DNA of 64,000 nt from Erythrobacter sp. JK5 (GTDB taxonomy: Bacteria; Pseudomonadota; Alphaproteobacteria; Sphingomonadales; Sphingomonadaceae). The notes below the pieces were generated by a model. That model was not told the origin of the DNA. It saw only the letters and a list, made by a program, of their open reading frames with translations, and ran no database searches. Positions 55,550-63,767 of this stretch are shown here, piece by piece. The DNA lies in contig NZ_CP073577.1 in assembly GCF_018205975.1 (NCBI RefSeq), positions 992,001 through 1,056,000 of the forward strand, given 5' to 3'. The stretch's first letter is position 1. The number at the start of each line of letters is the position of its first letter. The translations under genes were made by a program, and so were the position numbers.

Positions 55550-58213
55550 TTAATTCAGCGCCGCCTGCGCTGCCGCCAGCCGCGCGATCGGCACGCGGTA
55601 GGGAGAGGCGCTGACGTAATCGAGGCCGACTTCCTCGCAGAACGCGATGCTCGCCGGATCGCCGCCGTGCTCGCCGCAAATGCCGAGCTTGATGTCGGGC
55701 CGCGTGCGCCGCCCGCTCTCCGCCGCCATCTCGACCAGCTGGCCGACCCCGTCGATATCGAGGCTGACGAACGGATCGCGCGGGAAGATGCCCTTGTCGA
55801 CATACGGGGCGAGGAACCGCGCGGAATCGTCGCGGGAGACGCCCAAAGTCGTCTGCGTCAGGTCGTTGGTGCCGAAGCTGAAGAACGCGCCCTCTTCGGC
55901 GATCTCACCGGCCATCAGCGCCGCGCGCGGCAGTTCGATCATGGTGCCGACGAGATAGTCGACCCGCGCGCCCTTCTCGGCGAACACTTCCTCCGCGACT
56001 TTGTCGACCAAAGCGCGCAGAATCTGCAATTCGCGCTTCGTCGCCACCAGCGGGATCATGATCTCGGGCAGCGGCGCTTCGCCGGAAGAGGCTTGCACAT
56101 CGCACACCGCCTCGAAGATGGCGCGCGCCTGCATCTCGTAGATCTCGGGAAAGGTGATCCCCAACCGGCACCCGCGATGGCCCAGCATCGGGTTGAATTC
56201 GTGCAATTCGCCCGCGCGCCGCTTGAGGTAGTCGACCCCCAGCCCGGTCGCATCGGACAGGTCGGCGAACTCCGCGTCGCTGTGCGGCAGGAACTCGTGC
56301 AACGGCGGATCGAGCAGACGGATCGTGCAGGGCAGACCCGCCATGACCTCGAAAATCGCGGTGAAGTCCGCGCGCTGTTCGGGCAGCAGCTGGTCGAGCG
56401 CCGCGCGCCGCCCGCGTTCGTCTTCGGCAAGGATCATCTGGCGCACCGCGCTGATCCGGCCGGCTTCGAAGAACATGTGCTCGGTGCGGCACAGCCCGAT
56501 GCCCTCCGCCCCGAACTGCCGCGCCATCTTGCAGTCCGCCGGGGTCTCGGCATTGGTGCGCACCTTCATCCGGCGCAGGCCATCGGCCCAAACCATCAGC
56601 GTGGCAAAATCACCGACCAGCTCCGGCTCGACGGTCGGCACGATCCCGAGCATCACTTCGCCCTTCGCCCCGTCGAGCGTGATCTCGTCGCCCTCCTTCA
56701 GCTCATGCGAACCGATCCGCAGCGTGCGTGCGTCGCGATCGATCGAGACCGCGCTCGCACCGGAAACGCAGGGCCGCCCCATGCCGCGCGCGACCACCGC
56801 AGCGTGTGACGTCATGCCGCCGCGCGCGGTCAGGATGCCCTGCGCCGCGTGCATGCCGTGGATGTCCTCCGGACTGGTCTCGACCCGGACGAGGATCACC
56901 TTGTCGCCGCGCTGCGACCATTGCTCCGCCGTATCGGCATCGAGCACGATCTTGCCTGCAGCCGCGCCAGGCGAGGCTGGAAGCCCTGTCGTCAGCACAT
57001 GACGCGGCGCATCGGGATCGAGCGTCGGGTGGAGCAGCTGGTCCAGAGCCATCGGGTCGATGCGCCGCACCGCCTCGCGCTCGTCGATCAACCCCTCGAC
57101 CACCATCTCGACCGCCATCTTGAGCGCGGCCTTTGCGGTGCGCTTGCCCGAGCGGGTTTGCAGCATCCACAGTTTCCCGCGTTCGACGGTAAACTCGATG
57201 TCCTGCATGTCCTTGTAATGACCCTCGAGCAGGTCGAACACGCGCGCCAGCTCGCCATAGGCCTCGGACATAGCCTCTTCCATCGACAGCGGCTTGGCCC
57301 CCGCCGCCTCGCGCGCGGCTTTCGTCAGGTATTGCGGCGTACGGATGCCCGCGACAACGTCCTCGCCCTGCGCGTTGATCAGGTATTCGCCGTAATAGGC
57401 GCGCTCGCCGGTCGCCGGGTCGCGGGTGAAAGCGACGCCGGTGGCGCTGGTATCGCCCATGTTGCCGAACACCATTGCCTGCACGTTGACGGCAGTGCCC
57501 CAGTCGGCCGGGATGTCGTTGAGGCGGCGATAGACCTTGGCGCGGTCGCTGTCCCAGCTGTCGAACACCGCGCGGATTGCGCCCCACAGCTGCTCGTGCA
57601 CGTCCTGCGGGAACGGCTGGCCCAGTTCGGCTTCGGCGATACCCTTGTATTCGGCGACAATCGCTTTCCAGTCGTCCGCCGACAGCTCGGTATCGGCGTA
57701 GAAGCCATTGTCTTCCTTGACGATCTCCAGTGCTTCTTCGAACAGGCCGTGATCGATCCCGAGCACCACGTCGGCATACATCTGGATGAAGCGACGGTAG
57801 CTGTCCCACGCGAACCGCTCGTCACCGCTGGTGCTCGCCAGCCCTTCGACGGTGGCGTCGTTGAGGCCGAGGTTGAGCACTGTGTCCATCATGCCGGGCA
57901 TCGAGACGCGCGCGCCCGAGCGCACCGATACCAGCAGCGGGTCCGCCGCATCGCCGAAGCGTTTGCCGACCGCGTTTTCGATGTGGGCGAGCGCGGATTC
58001 GACATCGGCCTTCAGCGCATCCCCGAACGAGCCATCGGCAAGGTAGCGCACGCATTCCTCGGTCGTGATGGTGAAGCCGGGCGGGACCGGCAGCCCGATG
58101 CTCGCCATTTCGGCCAGGTTCGCGCCCTTCCCACCGGTGACCACCTTGTCCTTCTGGCGCGGGTCGTCGTGCGGGGTGTTTCCGCCGAAAGGATAGACCG
58201 TTTGCTCGGACAT
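55550..58213 (-). CDS. ppdK: Pyruvate, phosphate dikinase
   Basis: An 887-residue enzyme converting pyruvate, ATP and phosphate to PEP, AMP and PPi (and the reverse). Domain order is correct: N-terminal ATP-grasp (GGKGANLAEMASIGLPVPPGF), the central swivelling domain with the phospho-histidine in GGMTSHAAVVARGMG (about residue 470), and the C-terminal PEP/pyruvate barrel with GICGEHGGDP. The length is that of normal PPDK. A perfect palindrome lies 26 bp upstream of the start. Confidence 0.97.
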   Translation of the reverse strand: MSEQTVYPFGGNTPHDDPRQKDKVVTGGKGANLAEMASIGLPVPPGFTITTEECVRYLADGSFGDALKADVESALAHIENAVGKRFGDAADPLLVSVRSGARVSMPGMMDTVLNLGLNDATVEGLASTSGDERFAWDSYRRFIQMYADVVLGIDHGLFEEALEIVKEDNGFYADTELSADDWKAIVAEYKGIAEAELGQPFPQDVHEQLWGAIRAVFDSWDSDRAKVYRRLNDIPADWGTAVNVQAMVFGNMGDTSATGVAFTRDPATGERAYYGEYLINAQGEDVVAGIRTPQYLTKAAREAAGAKPLSMEEAMSEAYGELARVFDLLEGHYKDMQDIEFTVERGKLWMLQTRSGKRTAKAALKMAVEMVVEGLIDEREAVRRIDPMALDQLLHPTLDPDAPRHVLTTGLPASPGAAAGKIVLDADTAEQWSQRGDKVILVRVETSPEDIHGMHAAQGILTARGGMTSHAAVVARGMGRPCVSGASAVSIDRDARTLRIGSHELKEGDEITLDGAKGEVMLGIVPTVEPELVGDFATLMVWADGLRRMKVRTNAETPADCKMARQFGAEGIGLCRTEHMFFEAGRISAVRQMILAEDERGRRAALDQLLPEQRADFTAIFEVMAGLPCTIRLLDPPLHEFLPHSDAEFADLSDATGLGVDYLKRRAGELHEFNPMLGHRGCRLGITFPEIYEMQARAIFEAVCDVQASSGEAPLPEIMIPLVATKRELQILRALVDKVAEEVFAEKGARVDYLVGTMIELPRAALMAGEIAEEGAFFSFGTNDLTQTTLGVSRDDSARFLAPYVDKGIFPRDPFVSLDIDGVGQLVEMAAESGRRTRPDIKLGICGEHGGDPASIAFCEEVGLDYVSASPYRVPIARLAAAQAALN

Positions 58214-58238
58214 AAAGTTTCCTACGAAGTTGACACAA

Positions 58239-58253
58239 GTGACATAGTGTCAC
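58239..58253. promoter_or_regulatory. Palindrome upstream of ppdK
   Basis: GTGACA-TAG-TGTCAC is a perfect 6-bp inverted repeat with a 3-bp centre, 26 bp upstream of the ppdK ATG. A further TGACAC lies 3 bp to its left. It looks like a repressor or activator site; the factor is unknown. Confidence 0.45.
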
Positions 58254-58332
58254 CCAAAGATTTGGCGCGTAAGCCTATCAAAATGCGAAGCTTTCCGGTC
58301 GAAAAGCGAAGCTGACACCTTCCCAACCCGGT

Positions 58333-60507
58333 TCACCCCTCGATCCGGCTGAAATCGGCCACCCGGTGCACCGCATCGCGGAACCGCGCCAGCAGGGCGA
58401 GGCGAGCTTCGCGTTTGGCCGGATCGTCGTCATTGACGGTTACCTCGTCGAAGAAGGCGTCGATGGGAACGCGCAGGGTGGCGAGCGCGGCCATCGCGCC
58501 TTCGAAGTCTTCGGCCTCGATTGCCTGTGCAGCCGTGGGCGCCGCGGCATCGAGCGCATCGATCAGCGCCTTCTCGGCCGGTTCGGGCGAGTAGGAAAGG
58601 GGATTGTCGCCTTGAGCCCCTTCCCTTGAGGGAAGGGGTTGGGGATGGGTGTTCGACGCATCGGACGTGGCACCCCCCACCCCCGGCCCCTCCCCCGTGG
58701 GGAGGGGAGTTGGATAGTCCTCCTTCTTCAGGATATTCGCAGCGCGCTTGTAGCCTGCGAGCAGGTTCACGCCGTTGTCTGTCTCGATAAAGCCTTGCAG
58801 CGCCTTCACGCGGGCTAAGAGGCGAACGAGATCATGCTCATCACCCAAATCCTCATCGCCTCCCAGCGAAGCTACAGCGTCGATGACATCATGCCGGACA
58901 CCTGCTTCGCGCTGCTGCACCTTCAGACGATCAAGAACAAATGAACCGAAATGACCACCTGCGATCACCGTTTCGAGCAAACTATCGCCACCTATAGCGC
59001 GATCAAATGCATCTATGAAATCGAACCGCAGCGAGTTCTCAACGCTAATGGAGATCATCCCGATCACAGCGCGACGCAGTGCAAACGGGTCTTTTGAGCC
59101 AGTAGGACGCTCATCAATTCTGAAGAATTGGGCCAAAGTATCCAACTTATCCGCCAGCGACACCGCCACCGTCACCGGCGCAGTCGGCACGTCGTCGCCT
59201 TGCCCCACCGGTTTGTAGTGATCGCGGATCGCGTCGGAGACTTCCTGCGGCAGACCTTCCTTCTCGGCGTAATATCCGCCCATCAGGCCCTGCAATTCAG
59301 GGAACTCGCCGACCATCTCGGTCACGAGATCGGCCTTGCACAGCCGCGCGGCCTGTTCGGCGAGGCCAGGGTCGCCTTTGACGATGCCCTCTTCACACAA
59401 CCACCGCGCCAGCTTCGCCACGCGCTCGACCTTGTCGGCGACCGTGCCCAGCTTTTCGTGGAATGTAATCCGCTCGAGCTTCTGCGCGTGTTCGGCGAGC
59501 GGCGTTTTCTGGTCCAGCTCCCAGAAGAACCGCGCATCGGAAAGCCGCGCGGCAAGGACCTTCTCATTGCCTGCCGCAACCGCATCGCCGCCATCGTTCG
59601 CTTCGATATTGGCTACGCAGGCAAATACCGGCGCGAGGCTGCCGGCGCGGTTCGCCATGAAATACTTCTGATTGAGGCGGGCCGTGAGCTGGATCACCTC
59701 GGGCGGGACGTCGAGGAATTCCTCGTCGAACCCGCCCACGAGTGGGACCGGCCATTCGGTCAGGCCGGCATTCTCGACCACAAGGCCTTCGTCCTCGATC
59801 ATGTCGAGGCCCATCGCGTCGAATTCCGCGGCCACCTTCACGCGGATGATGTCCTGCCGCTCCTCGTGGTCGACGATCACGTGCGCCGCGCGCAATCTGT
59901 CGGCGTAGTCGCCCGCGCCGTCGATCGCGATCGGCCCGGTGGAATGGAAGCGGTGACCCACAGTTTCGCGCCCGCTGGCAAGCCCGTCCATCACGCACGG
60001 CACGACCTCGCCGTCGAGCAGCGCGACGATGCCTGAGAGCGGACGCACCCACTTCAGGCTTTCGGTCGAGATCGAGGCTTCGCCCCAGCGCATCGACTTG
60101 GGCCAAGAGAAATCGCGGATGATCGCGGGAATGGCGGCGGCGAGCAGGTCGCTGACGGCCTGCCCCGGCTTTTCGATCACGGCAAACCAGGTCGCGCGGC
60201 CCTTGACGTCGCGCTCTTCCAGCTGGTCGCGCGTCACGCCATTCTTGCGGCAGAACCCGTCGACCGCCTGGTCGGGCGCGCCCACCGGCGGGCCTTTCGC
60301 TTCCTCATGGACTGCCCCGGTCTCGGTCGGCAGGCCCTTCGCGATCAGCGCCAGCCTGCGCGGAGTGGACCAAACGGTCACCTCGCCGGTTTCGACGCCA
60401 GCTGCCTCCATCTCGCGGCGGAAGAGCTTTTCTAGCTCCGCACGCGCTCCCGCCTGCATGCGGGCGGGTATCTCTTCAGAGCGCAGTTCGAGCAGGAAGT
60501 CGGCCAT
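58333..60507 (-). CDS. glyS: Glycyl-tRNA synthetase beta subunit, with in-frame repeat insertion
   Basis: 724 residues. With GlyQ it forms the alpha2-beta2 glycyl-tRNA synthetase. It starts [18 protein letters not shown], the canonical GlyS N-terminus, and carries EWPVPLVGGFDEEFLDVPPEV and SLADKLDTLAQFFRIDERPTGSKDPFALRR. Between the anticodon-binding region helix NILKKEDY and EPAEKALIDALD lies a stretch of about 40 Pro/Gly/Glu-rich residues (about 595-635), encoded by a palindromic repeat, which explains the above-normal length. ATG 60507 overlaps the glyQ stop (TGATG). Confidence 0.95.
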   Translation of the reverse strand: MADFLLELRSEEIPARMQAGARAELEKLFRREMEAAGVETGEVTVWSTPRRLALIAKGLPTETGAVHEEAKGPPVGAPDQAVDGFCRKNGVTRDQLEERDVKGRATWFAVIEKPGQAVSDLLAAAIPAIIRDFSWPKSMRWGEASISTESLKWVRPLSGIVALLDGEVVPCVMDGLASGRETVGHRFHSTGPIAIDGAGDYADRLRAAHVIVDHEERQDIIRVKVAAEFDAMGLDMIEDEGLVVENAGLTEWPVPLVGGFDEEFLDVPPEVIQLTARLNQKYFMANRAGSLAPVFACVANIEANDGGDAVAAGNEKVLAARLSDARFFWELDQKTPLAEHAQKLERITFHEKLGTVADKVERVAKLARWLCEEGIVKGDPGLAEQAARLCKADLVTEMVGEFPELQGLMGGYYAEKEGLPQEVSDAIRDHYKPVGQGDDVPTAPVTVAVSLADKLDTLAQFFRIDERPTGSKDPFALRRAVIGMISISVENSLRFDFIDAFDRAIGGDSLLETVIAGGHFGSFVLDRLKVQQREAGVRHDVIDAVASLGGDEDLGDEHDLVRLLARVKALQGFIETDNGVNLLAGYKRAANILKKEDYPTPLPTGEGPGVGGATSDASNTHPQPLPSREGAQGDNPLSYSPEPAEKALIDALDAAAPTAAQAIEAEDFEGAMAALATLRVPIDAFFDEVTVNDDDPAKREARLALLARFRDAVHRVADFSRIEG
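58612..58716. repeat. Double-hairpin REP element inside glyS
   Basis: Two perfect 9-bp stems are present: CCCCTTCCC-TTGA-GGGAAGGGG (58617-58638) and CCCCTCCCC-CGT-GGGGAGGGG (58687-58707), about 50 bp apart. This is the layout of paired REP elements spread by RAYT-type transposases. It is translated as part of glyS with no stop codon in that frame. Confidence 0.85.
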
Positions 60508-61463
60508 CACACCAAGCTCCAGCCCGGGAACTTCTCGGCCCATTTCGGCGCCATCTGTTCGGCGTAGGTCTCGCACGAAGACCGCGCCAGATCGCGCACC
60601 CGGCCCATATAGCTCGCGCGTTCCTGCACGCTGATCACGCCGCGTGCCTGCAGCAGGTTGAAGATGTGGCTGGCTTCGACGGCCTGTTCATAGGCCGCGA
60701 TCGGCACCGCATTGGCGAGCGCATTCTGGCACTCGGCTTCGGCCTTGTTGAACAGGTCGAACAGCGCATCGGTGTCGGCGACTTCGAAGTTCCATTTCGA
60801 CATCTGCTTCTCGTTCTCGAGAAACACCTCGCCGTAGCTCACGCCGCGACCGTTGAAGTCGAGGTCGAACACGTTGTCGACGCCCTGGATATACATCGCC
60901 AGCCGCTCGAGCCCGTAGGTGAGTTCGCCCGCGACCGGCTTGCAGTCGAAGCCGCCCATCTGCTGGAAATAGGTGAACTGGGTGACTTCCATCCCGTCGC
61001 ACCAGACCTCCCAGCCCAGCCCCCATGCGCCGAGAGTGGGCGATTCCCAGTCGTCCTCGACGAAGCGAATGTCATGCTTGAGCGGGTCGATCCCGATCGC
61101 CTTCAGGCTGTCGAGATAGAGCTCCTGGATGTCGCCCGGCGATGGCTTCAGGATCACCTGGTACTGGTAGTAATGCTGCAACCGGTTGGGGTTTTCGCCA
61201 TAGCGCCCGTCGGTCGGGCGGCGGCACGGCTGAACGAAGGCGGCGTTCCACGGCTCCGGGCCGAGCGCGCGCAGGGTCGTCGCGGTATGGAACGTCCCCG
61301 CCCCCATGCGCATGTCATACGGTTGCAGGATCACGCAGCCCTGGGCGCTCCAGAAGTCGTGCAGCGTCAGGATCATGTCCTGGAACGAGCGCGTCGGGTC
61401 GCGACCCGAATCACCTCTCGTTGCAAGCGATTCGTTCGCGGCGTTTCTGACCTCGGATACCAT
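60507..61463 (-). CDS. glyQ: Glycyl-tRNA synthetase alpha subunit
   Basis: 318 residues, the catalytic class II subunit. It has [43 protein letters not shown] (motif 2-like region), [34 protein letters not shown] (as [19 protein letters not shown]), and the GlyQ-specific [22 protein letters not shown] 61463 is used; the region before it is not conserved. It forms an operon with glyS and is divergent from urcA. Confidence 0.97.
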   Translation of the reverse strand: MVSEVRNAANESLATRGDSGRDPTRSFQDMILTLHDFWSAQGCVILQPYDMRMGAGTFHTATTLRALGPEPWNAAFVQPCRRPTDGRYGENPNRLQHYYQYQVILKPSPGDIQELYLDSLKAIGIDPLKHDIRFVEDDWESPTLGAWGLGWEVWCDGMEVTQFTYFQQMGGFDCKPVAGELTYGLERLAMYIQGVDNVFDLDFNGRGVSYGEVFLENEKQMSKWNFEVADTDALFDLFNKAEAECQNALANAVPIAAYEQAVEASHIFNLLQARGVISVQERASYMGRVRDLARSSCETYAEQMAPKWAEKFPGWSLV

Positions 61464-61570
61464 GCCGCGCGCAATGGCTGATGCCCCTCTCAGCGTCAAT
61501 GATGCAGTGCAGCATACACCCGATTTTCACAGCCGAAACCCGCACAAATCCTCGGTTTTTGTCACCCCAT

Positions 61571-61589
61571 CCTTACGAAATGTCAGGTC
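61571..61589. promoter_or_regulatory. Left arm of long inverted repeat flanking the urcA promoter
   Basis: CCTTACGAAATGTCAGGTC matches the reverse complement of the right arm (61630-61648) at 18 of 19 positions. It ends 3 bp before the -35 box. It looks like one of two operator sites for a repressor of this locus. Confidence 0.6.
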
Positions 61590-61592
61590 ATG

Positions 61593-61621
61593 TTGACATG
61601 GTCAGCGAATCGCGACATAAA
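61593..61621 (+). promoter_or_regulatory. Sigma-70-type promoter of urcA
   Basis: TTGACA (61593-61598), a 17-bp spacer and CATAAA (61616-61621) match the housekeeping consensus well. The expected start lies near 61628, about 60 bp before the urcA ATG. Both repeat arms bracket it. Confidence 0.65.
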
Positions 61622-61629
61622 GTAAGGGC

Positions 61630-61648
61630 GACCTGACATTTCGGAAGG
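61630..61648. promoter_or_regulatory. Right arm of long inverted repeat flanking the urcA promoter
   Basis: GACCTGACATTTCGGAAGG is the near-perfect partner of 61571-61589. It lies just downstream of the predicted transcription start, a position where a bound protein would block the polymerase. The two arms are 40 bp apart. Confidence 0.6.
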
Positions 61649-61687
61649 TTGATGCGACAAACTTCTCACTCCCCAGGAGAATTAATC

Positions 61688-62029
61688 ATGCGTTTCATTG
61701 CTGCCACTTTCGCCACTTCCCTCGCTCTCATCGCCGCACCGGCCGCCGCCAGCGGGATGAACGCCACCGAGTTCACCGCGGAGGTCCAGCACAAGGATGT
61801 CGACCTCACCAGCCGCGACGGTGTTGCGCTGCTCGATGAGCGACTGAAGACGACAATCCGCCAGCAATGCGCCAATGGCGGCCGCGACCTTCAGTCGATC
61901 CGGCTCGAGCGCGAATGCCGCCAAAGCGCCCTCGCCTCGGTCGAGAGGCAGGTTCGCTTCGCCGTCGCCGAAGCCAAGGCCAACAAGGTCCGTCTTGCCC
62001 AGGGCACTCCAGTTGCACCTCAGGGCTGA
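61688..62029 (+). CDS. UrcA family protein (secreted)
   Basis: 113 residues. A signal peptide (MRFIAATFATSLALIAAPAAAS) precedes a mature part with LTSRDGVALLDERLKTTIRQQC and ECRQSALASVERQV. Two cysteines (QQCANG and ECRQ) could form a disulfide, as in the UrcA family. Function is unknown; the family was first noted as induced by uranium in Caulobacter. CCAGGAGAATTAATC precedes the ATG. A strong hairpin follows, before the membrane-protein genes. Confidence 0.85.
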   Translation: MRFIAATFATSLALIAAPAAASGMNATEFTAEVQHKDVDLTSRDGVALLDERLKTTIRQQCANGGRDLQSIRLERECRQSALASVERQVRFAVAEAKANKVRLAQGTPVAPQG

Positions 62030-62042
62030 CGACACAGCCGTC

Positions 62043-62082
62043 TCTCGGCGGAAGACACCCCAAATCCGGCCTTCCGCCGAGA
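62043..62082 (+). terminator. Strong hairpin after urcA
   Basis: TCTCGGCGGAAG (62043-62054) pairs perfectly with CTTCCGCCGAGA (62071-62082) over 12 bp with a 16-nt loop. No T-run follows, so it may be an attenuator or RNA-stability element that lowers expression of the downstream genes instead of a full terminator. Confidence 0.5.
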
Positions 62083-62118
62083 AAGGCACCCCAACTGGAT
62101 CGAACGAGAAAGAGACCG

Positions 62119-62523
62119 ATGAGCTACCCTGAAGACCCCCACGGACCGCGCAGCTACGGCAGGATGCACCTTGTGCTGAGCCATGTCGCAGCGGTCTCGT
62201 TCCTCGTCATGGTCTTGAGCAGGTTCGAAGTTATCCCGACTTCATTTGGCGTGATTGGCATCACGTTCGGCGTCCTCTCCCTGGTCGTGATGTTCACCAC
62301 ACGCAACAGCGACGAATGGATCGCTTCCCTATGGTCGGCAGGCGCGAATGCGGGATTTTTTGCCGCCATGGCGTGGCTGCTGATCCTGCCGTTTGCCGAA
62401 GGCGCCTACGATGGTCTGCTGGCCAACGAACGCCGACAGGATTTGCCCACTGACCTCGCCTCCTTTGTGGCGATGGGCGCATTTCTCGTCGCCTTTAATC
62501 TCAAGCGGCTGAGAGGATACTGA
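62119..62523 (+). CDS. Four-helix membrane protein A of three-gene set
   Basis: 134 residues, not a recognised family. There are four hydrophobic segments (about 18-33, 41-57, 74-90 and 114-126). Between helices 2 and 3 lies TRNSDEWIASLWSAGANAGFF, whose DE-aromatic motif recurs in the next two genes. The C-terminus ends FNLKRLRGY, closely like that of gene B (QYKRFKGAY). It is the first of four closely packed genes ending in an XRE regulator. GAGAAAGAGA precedes the ATG. Confidence 0.75.
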   Translation: MSYPEDPHGPRSYGRMHLVLSHVAAVSFLVMVLSRFEVIPTSFGVIGITFGVLSLVVMFTTRNSDEWIASLWSAGANAGFFAAMAWLLILPFAEGAYDGLLANERRQDLPTDLASFVAMGAFLVAFNLKRLRGY

Positions 62524-62524
62524 C

Positions 62525-63046
62525 ATGACCGATGCTACACCCGTCTCGTCTCGCCAGAAAGCAGTCGATCGCTATCTCAGGGCCGGGAATATCGGAACGG
62601 CGGCCGCAATCGCTTCTCCCGTCATTTACTTTGCGATGGTAAGCATTCTTGCAGATTGGAAAGAGGGCGATTCCGTTCTCCTGGTCTTGCTCCTCTTTCT
62701 CGCGATCGTGGTCTATCTGATTTGCGAGGCATATTCGGTCTTTCACGTGTTCTTCCGCCGCAAGACGGACGAGTACACCCTGGCAATGTGGCATAGCGGA
62801 ACGACCTTCGCGTTCTTCGCAGCCATGCTCTGGCTTATCCTTGGGCCATGGGTCGAGACAGGCGTCTACGTGTATCTGGATTTCGACGTATTCGAGAGCG
62901 CTTCGGCGCGCGAGAACACGAGCTTCGAAGGCATCCTGGACGAGCCGGCCACTAGGGCCAGTGTTATCGAGCAATTCGCCACTCCGGTGATTCTGGCCGC
63001 GTTCTTTCTCGGCTTCCAATACAAGCGCTTCAAAGGAGCATATTGA
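62525..63046 (+). CDS. Four-helix membrane protein B of three-gene set
   Basis: 173 residues. The layout is as in gene A: two helices, then RRKTDEYTLAMWHSGTTFAFF, then two more helices, ending FLGFQYKRFKGAY. The loop between helices 3 and 4 is longer and acidic (about 40 residues) and probably lies in the periplasm. It is clearly a paralogue of gene A. GAGAGGATACTGAC precedes the ATG, 1 bp after the previous stop. Function unknown. Confidence 0.75.
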   Translation: MTDATPVSSRQKAVDRYLRAGNIGTAAAIASPVIYFAMVSILADWKEGDSVLLVLLLFLAIVVYLICEAYSVFHVFFRRKTDEYTLAMWHSGTTFAFFAAMLWLILGPWVETGVYVYLDFDVFESASARENTSFEGILDEPATRASVIEQFATPVILAAFFLGFQYKRFKGAY

Positions 63047-63498
63047 TGCCCTACGTTCCCAATGAGCCGGACACATATGAGCGCAGCAAGGTCTATCAGA
63101 CCATCTGGATCAGCGCGGCTGCGTCCATTCCGACATTCGCGAACACTTTCATCGGATGGGAAAACTTCCTGATGGCGATCCTGTTCGGAGCGAGCGTCGG
63201 CGGACTTATCGTCGCTTTCATGGCCAACCGGGCCGACGAATACTTTCAGGCCATGATCGGTACCGGGATGCGCTGGGTGATGCTGATCCTGGGGCTGTAT
63301 CTGTTCGCGATTTTCCTGCTCAACATCTCCGATATTTCGTTTTCAGCCGGTGCTGTCATGGCGGGCGGCATTGAGGGAGGATCCGGGGTATCCCCGCTGC
63401 GACATCTCTTGGACGCCAACGTGCTGGGCAAGGGATTGATGATCACATTCTACGCCGGATATGCCTTTGCCTGGAGCAAAGACTGGTGGGGCGGATAG
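63046..63498 (+). CDS. Four-helix membrane protein C of three-gene set
   Basis: 150 residues. It shares the same plan with a more diverged motif, ANRADEYFQAMIGTGMRWVM, between helices 2 and 3, and a Gly/Ser-rich loop before the last helix. Its start overlaps the previous stop (TGATG) and AAAGGAGCATATTG precedes it, so translation is coupled. Function unknown. The three genes differ too much to be recent duplicates. Confidence 0.75.
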   Translation: MPYVPNEPDTYERSKVYQTIWISAAASIPTFANTFIGWENFLMAILFGASVGGLIVAFMANRADEYFQAMIGTGMRWVMLILGLYLFAIFLLNISDISFSAGAVMAGGIEGGSGVSPLRHLLDANVLGKGLMITFYAGYAFAWSKDWWGG

Positions 63499-63502
63499 GG
63501 AC

Positions 63503-63703
63503 GTGAAAAACCGCCTCAAGGTCCTGCGCGCCGAACGCGACTGGAGCCAGGCCGAACTGGCCGCGCGGCTCGACGTGTCGCGTCAGGCCGTGAACGCGAT
63601 CGAGACCGGAAAGCACGACCCCTCGCTCCCTCTGGCCTTTCGCATCGCCCGCCTGTTCGACATGGCGATTGAAGAGGTGTTCGATGACGGCGAAAACAGA
63701 TAA
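63503..63703 (+). CDS. Small XRE-family (Cro/C1-type) regulator
   Basis: 66 residues that form a single helix-turn-helix: KVLRAERDWSQAELAARLDVSRQAVNAIETGKHDPSLPLAFRIARLFDM. It is of the short YozG-like kind that often accompanies small membrane proteins. GTG 63503 starts 4 bp after gene C, so it is translated with the three membrane proteins. It is the obvious candidate to bind the inverted repeat at the urcA promoter. Confidence 0.9.
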   Translation: MKNRLKVLRAERDWSQAELAARLDVSRQAVNAIETGKHDPSLPLAFRIARLFDMAIEEVFDDGENR

Positions 63704-63767
63704 CCCACTCCCGTTCAACCTTCCGAAAAGCTTCCGCCCCTAATCAGCCCCCCGAAAGGATCGCTTC

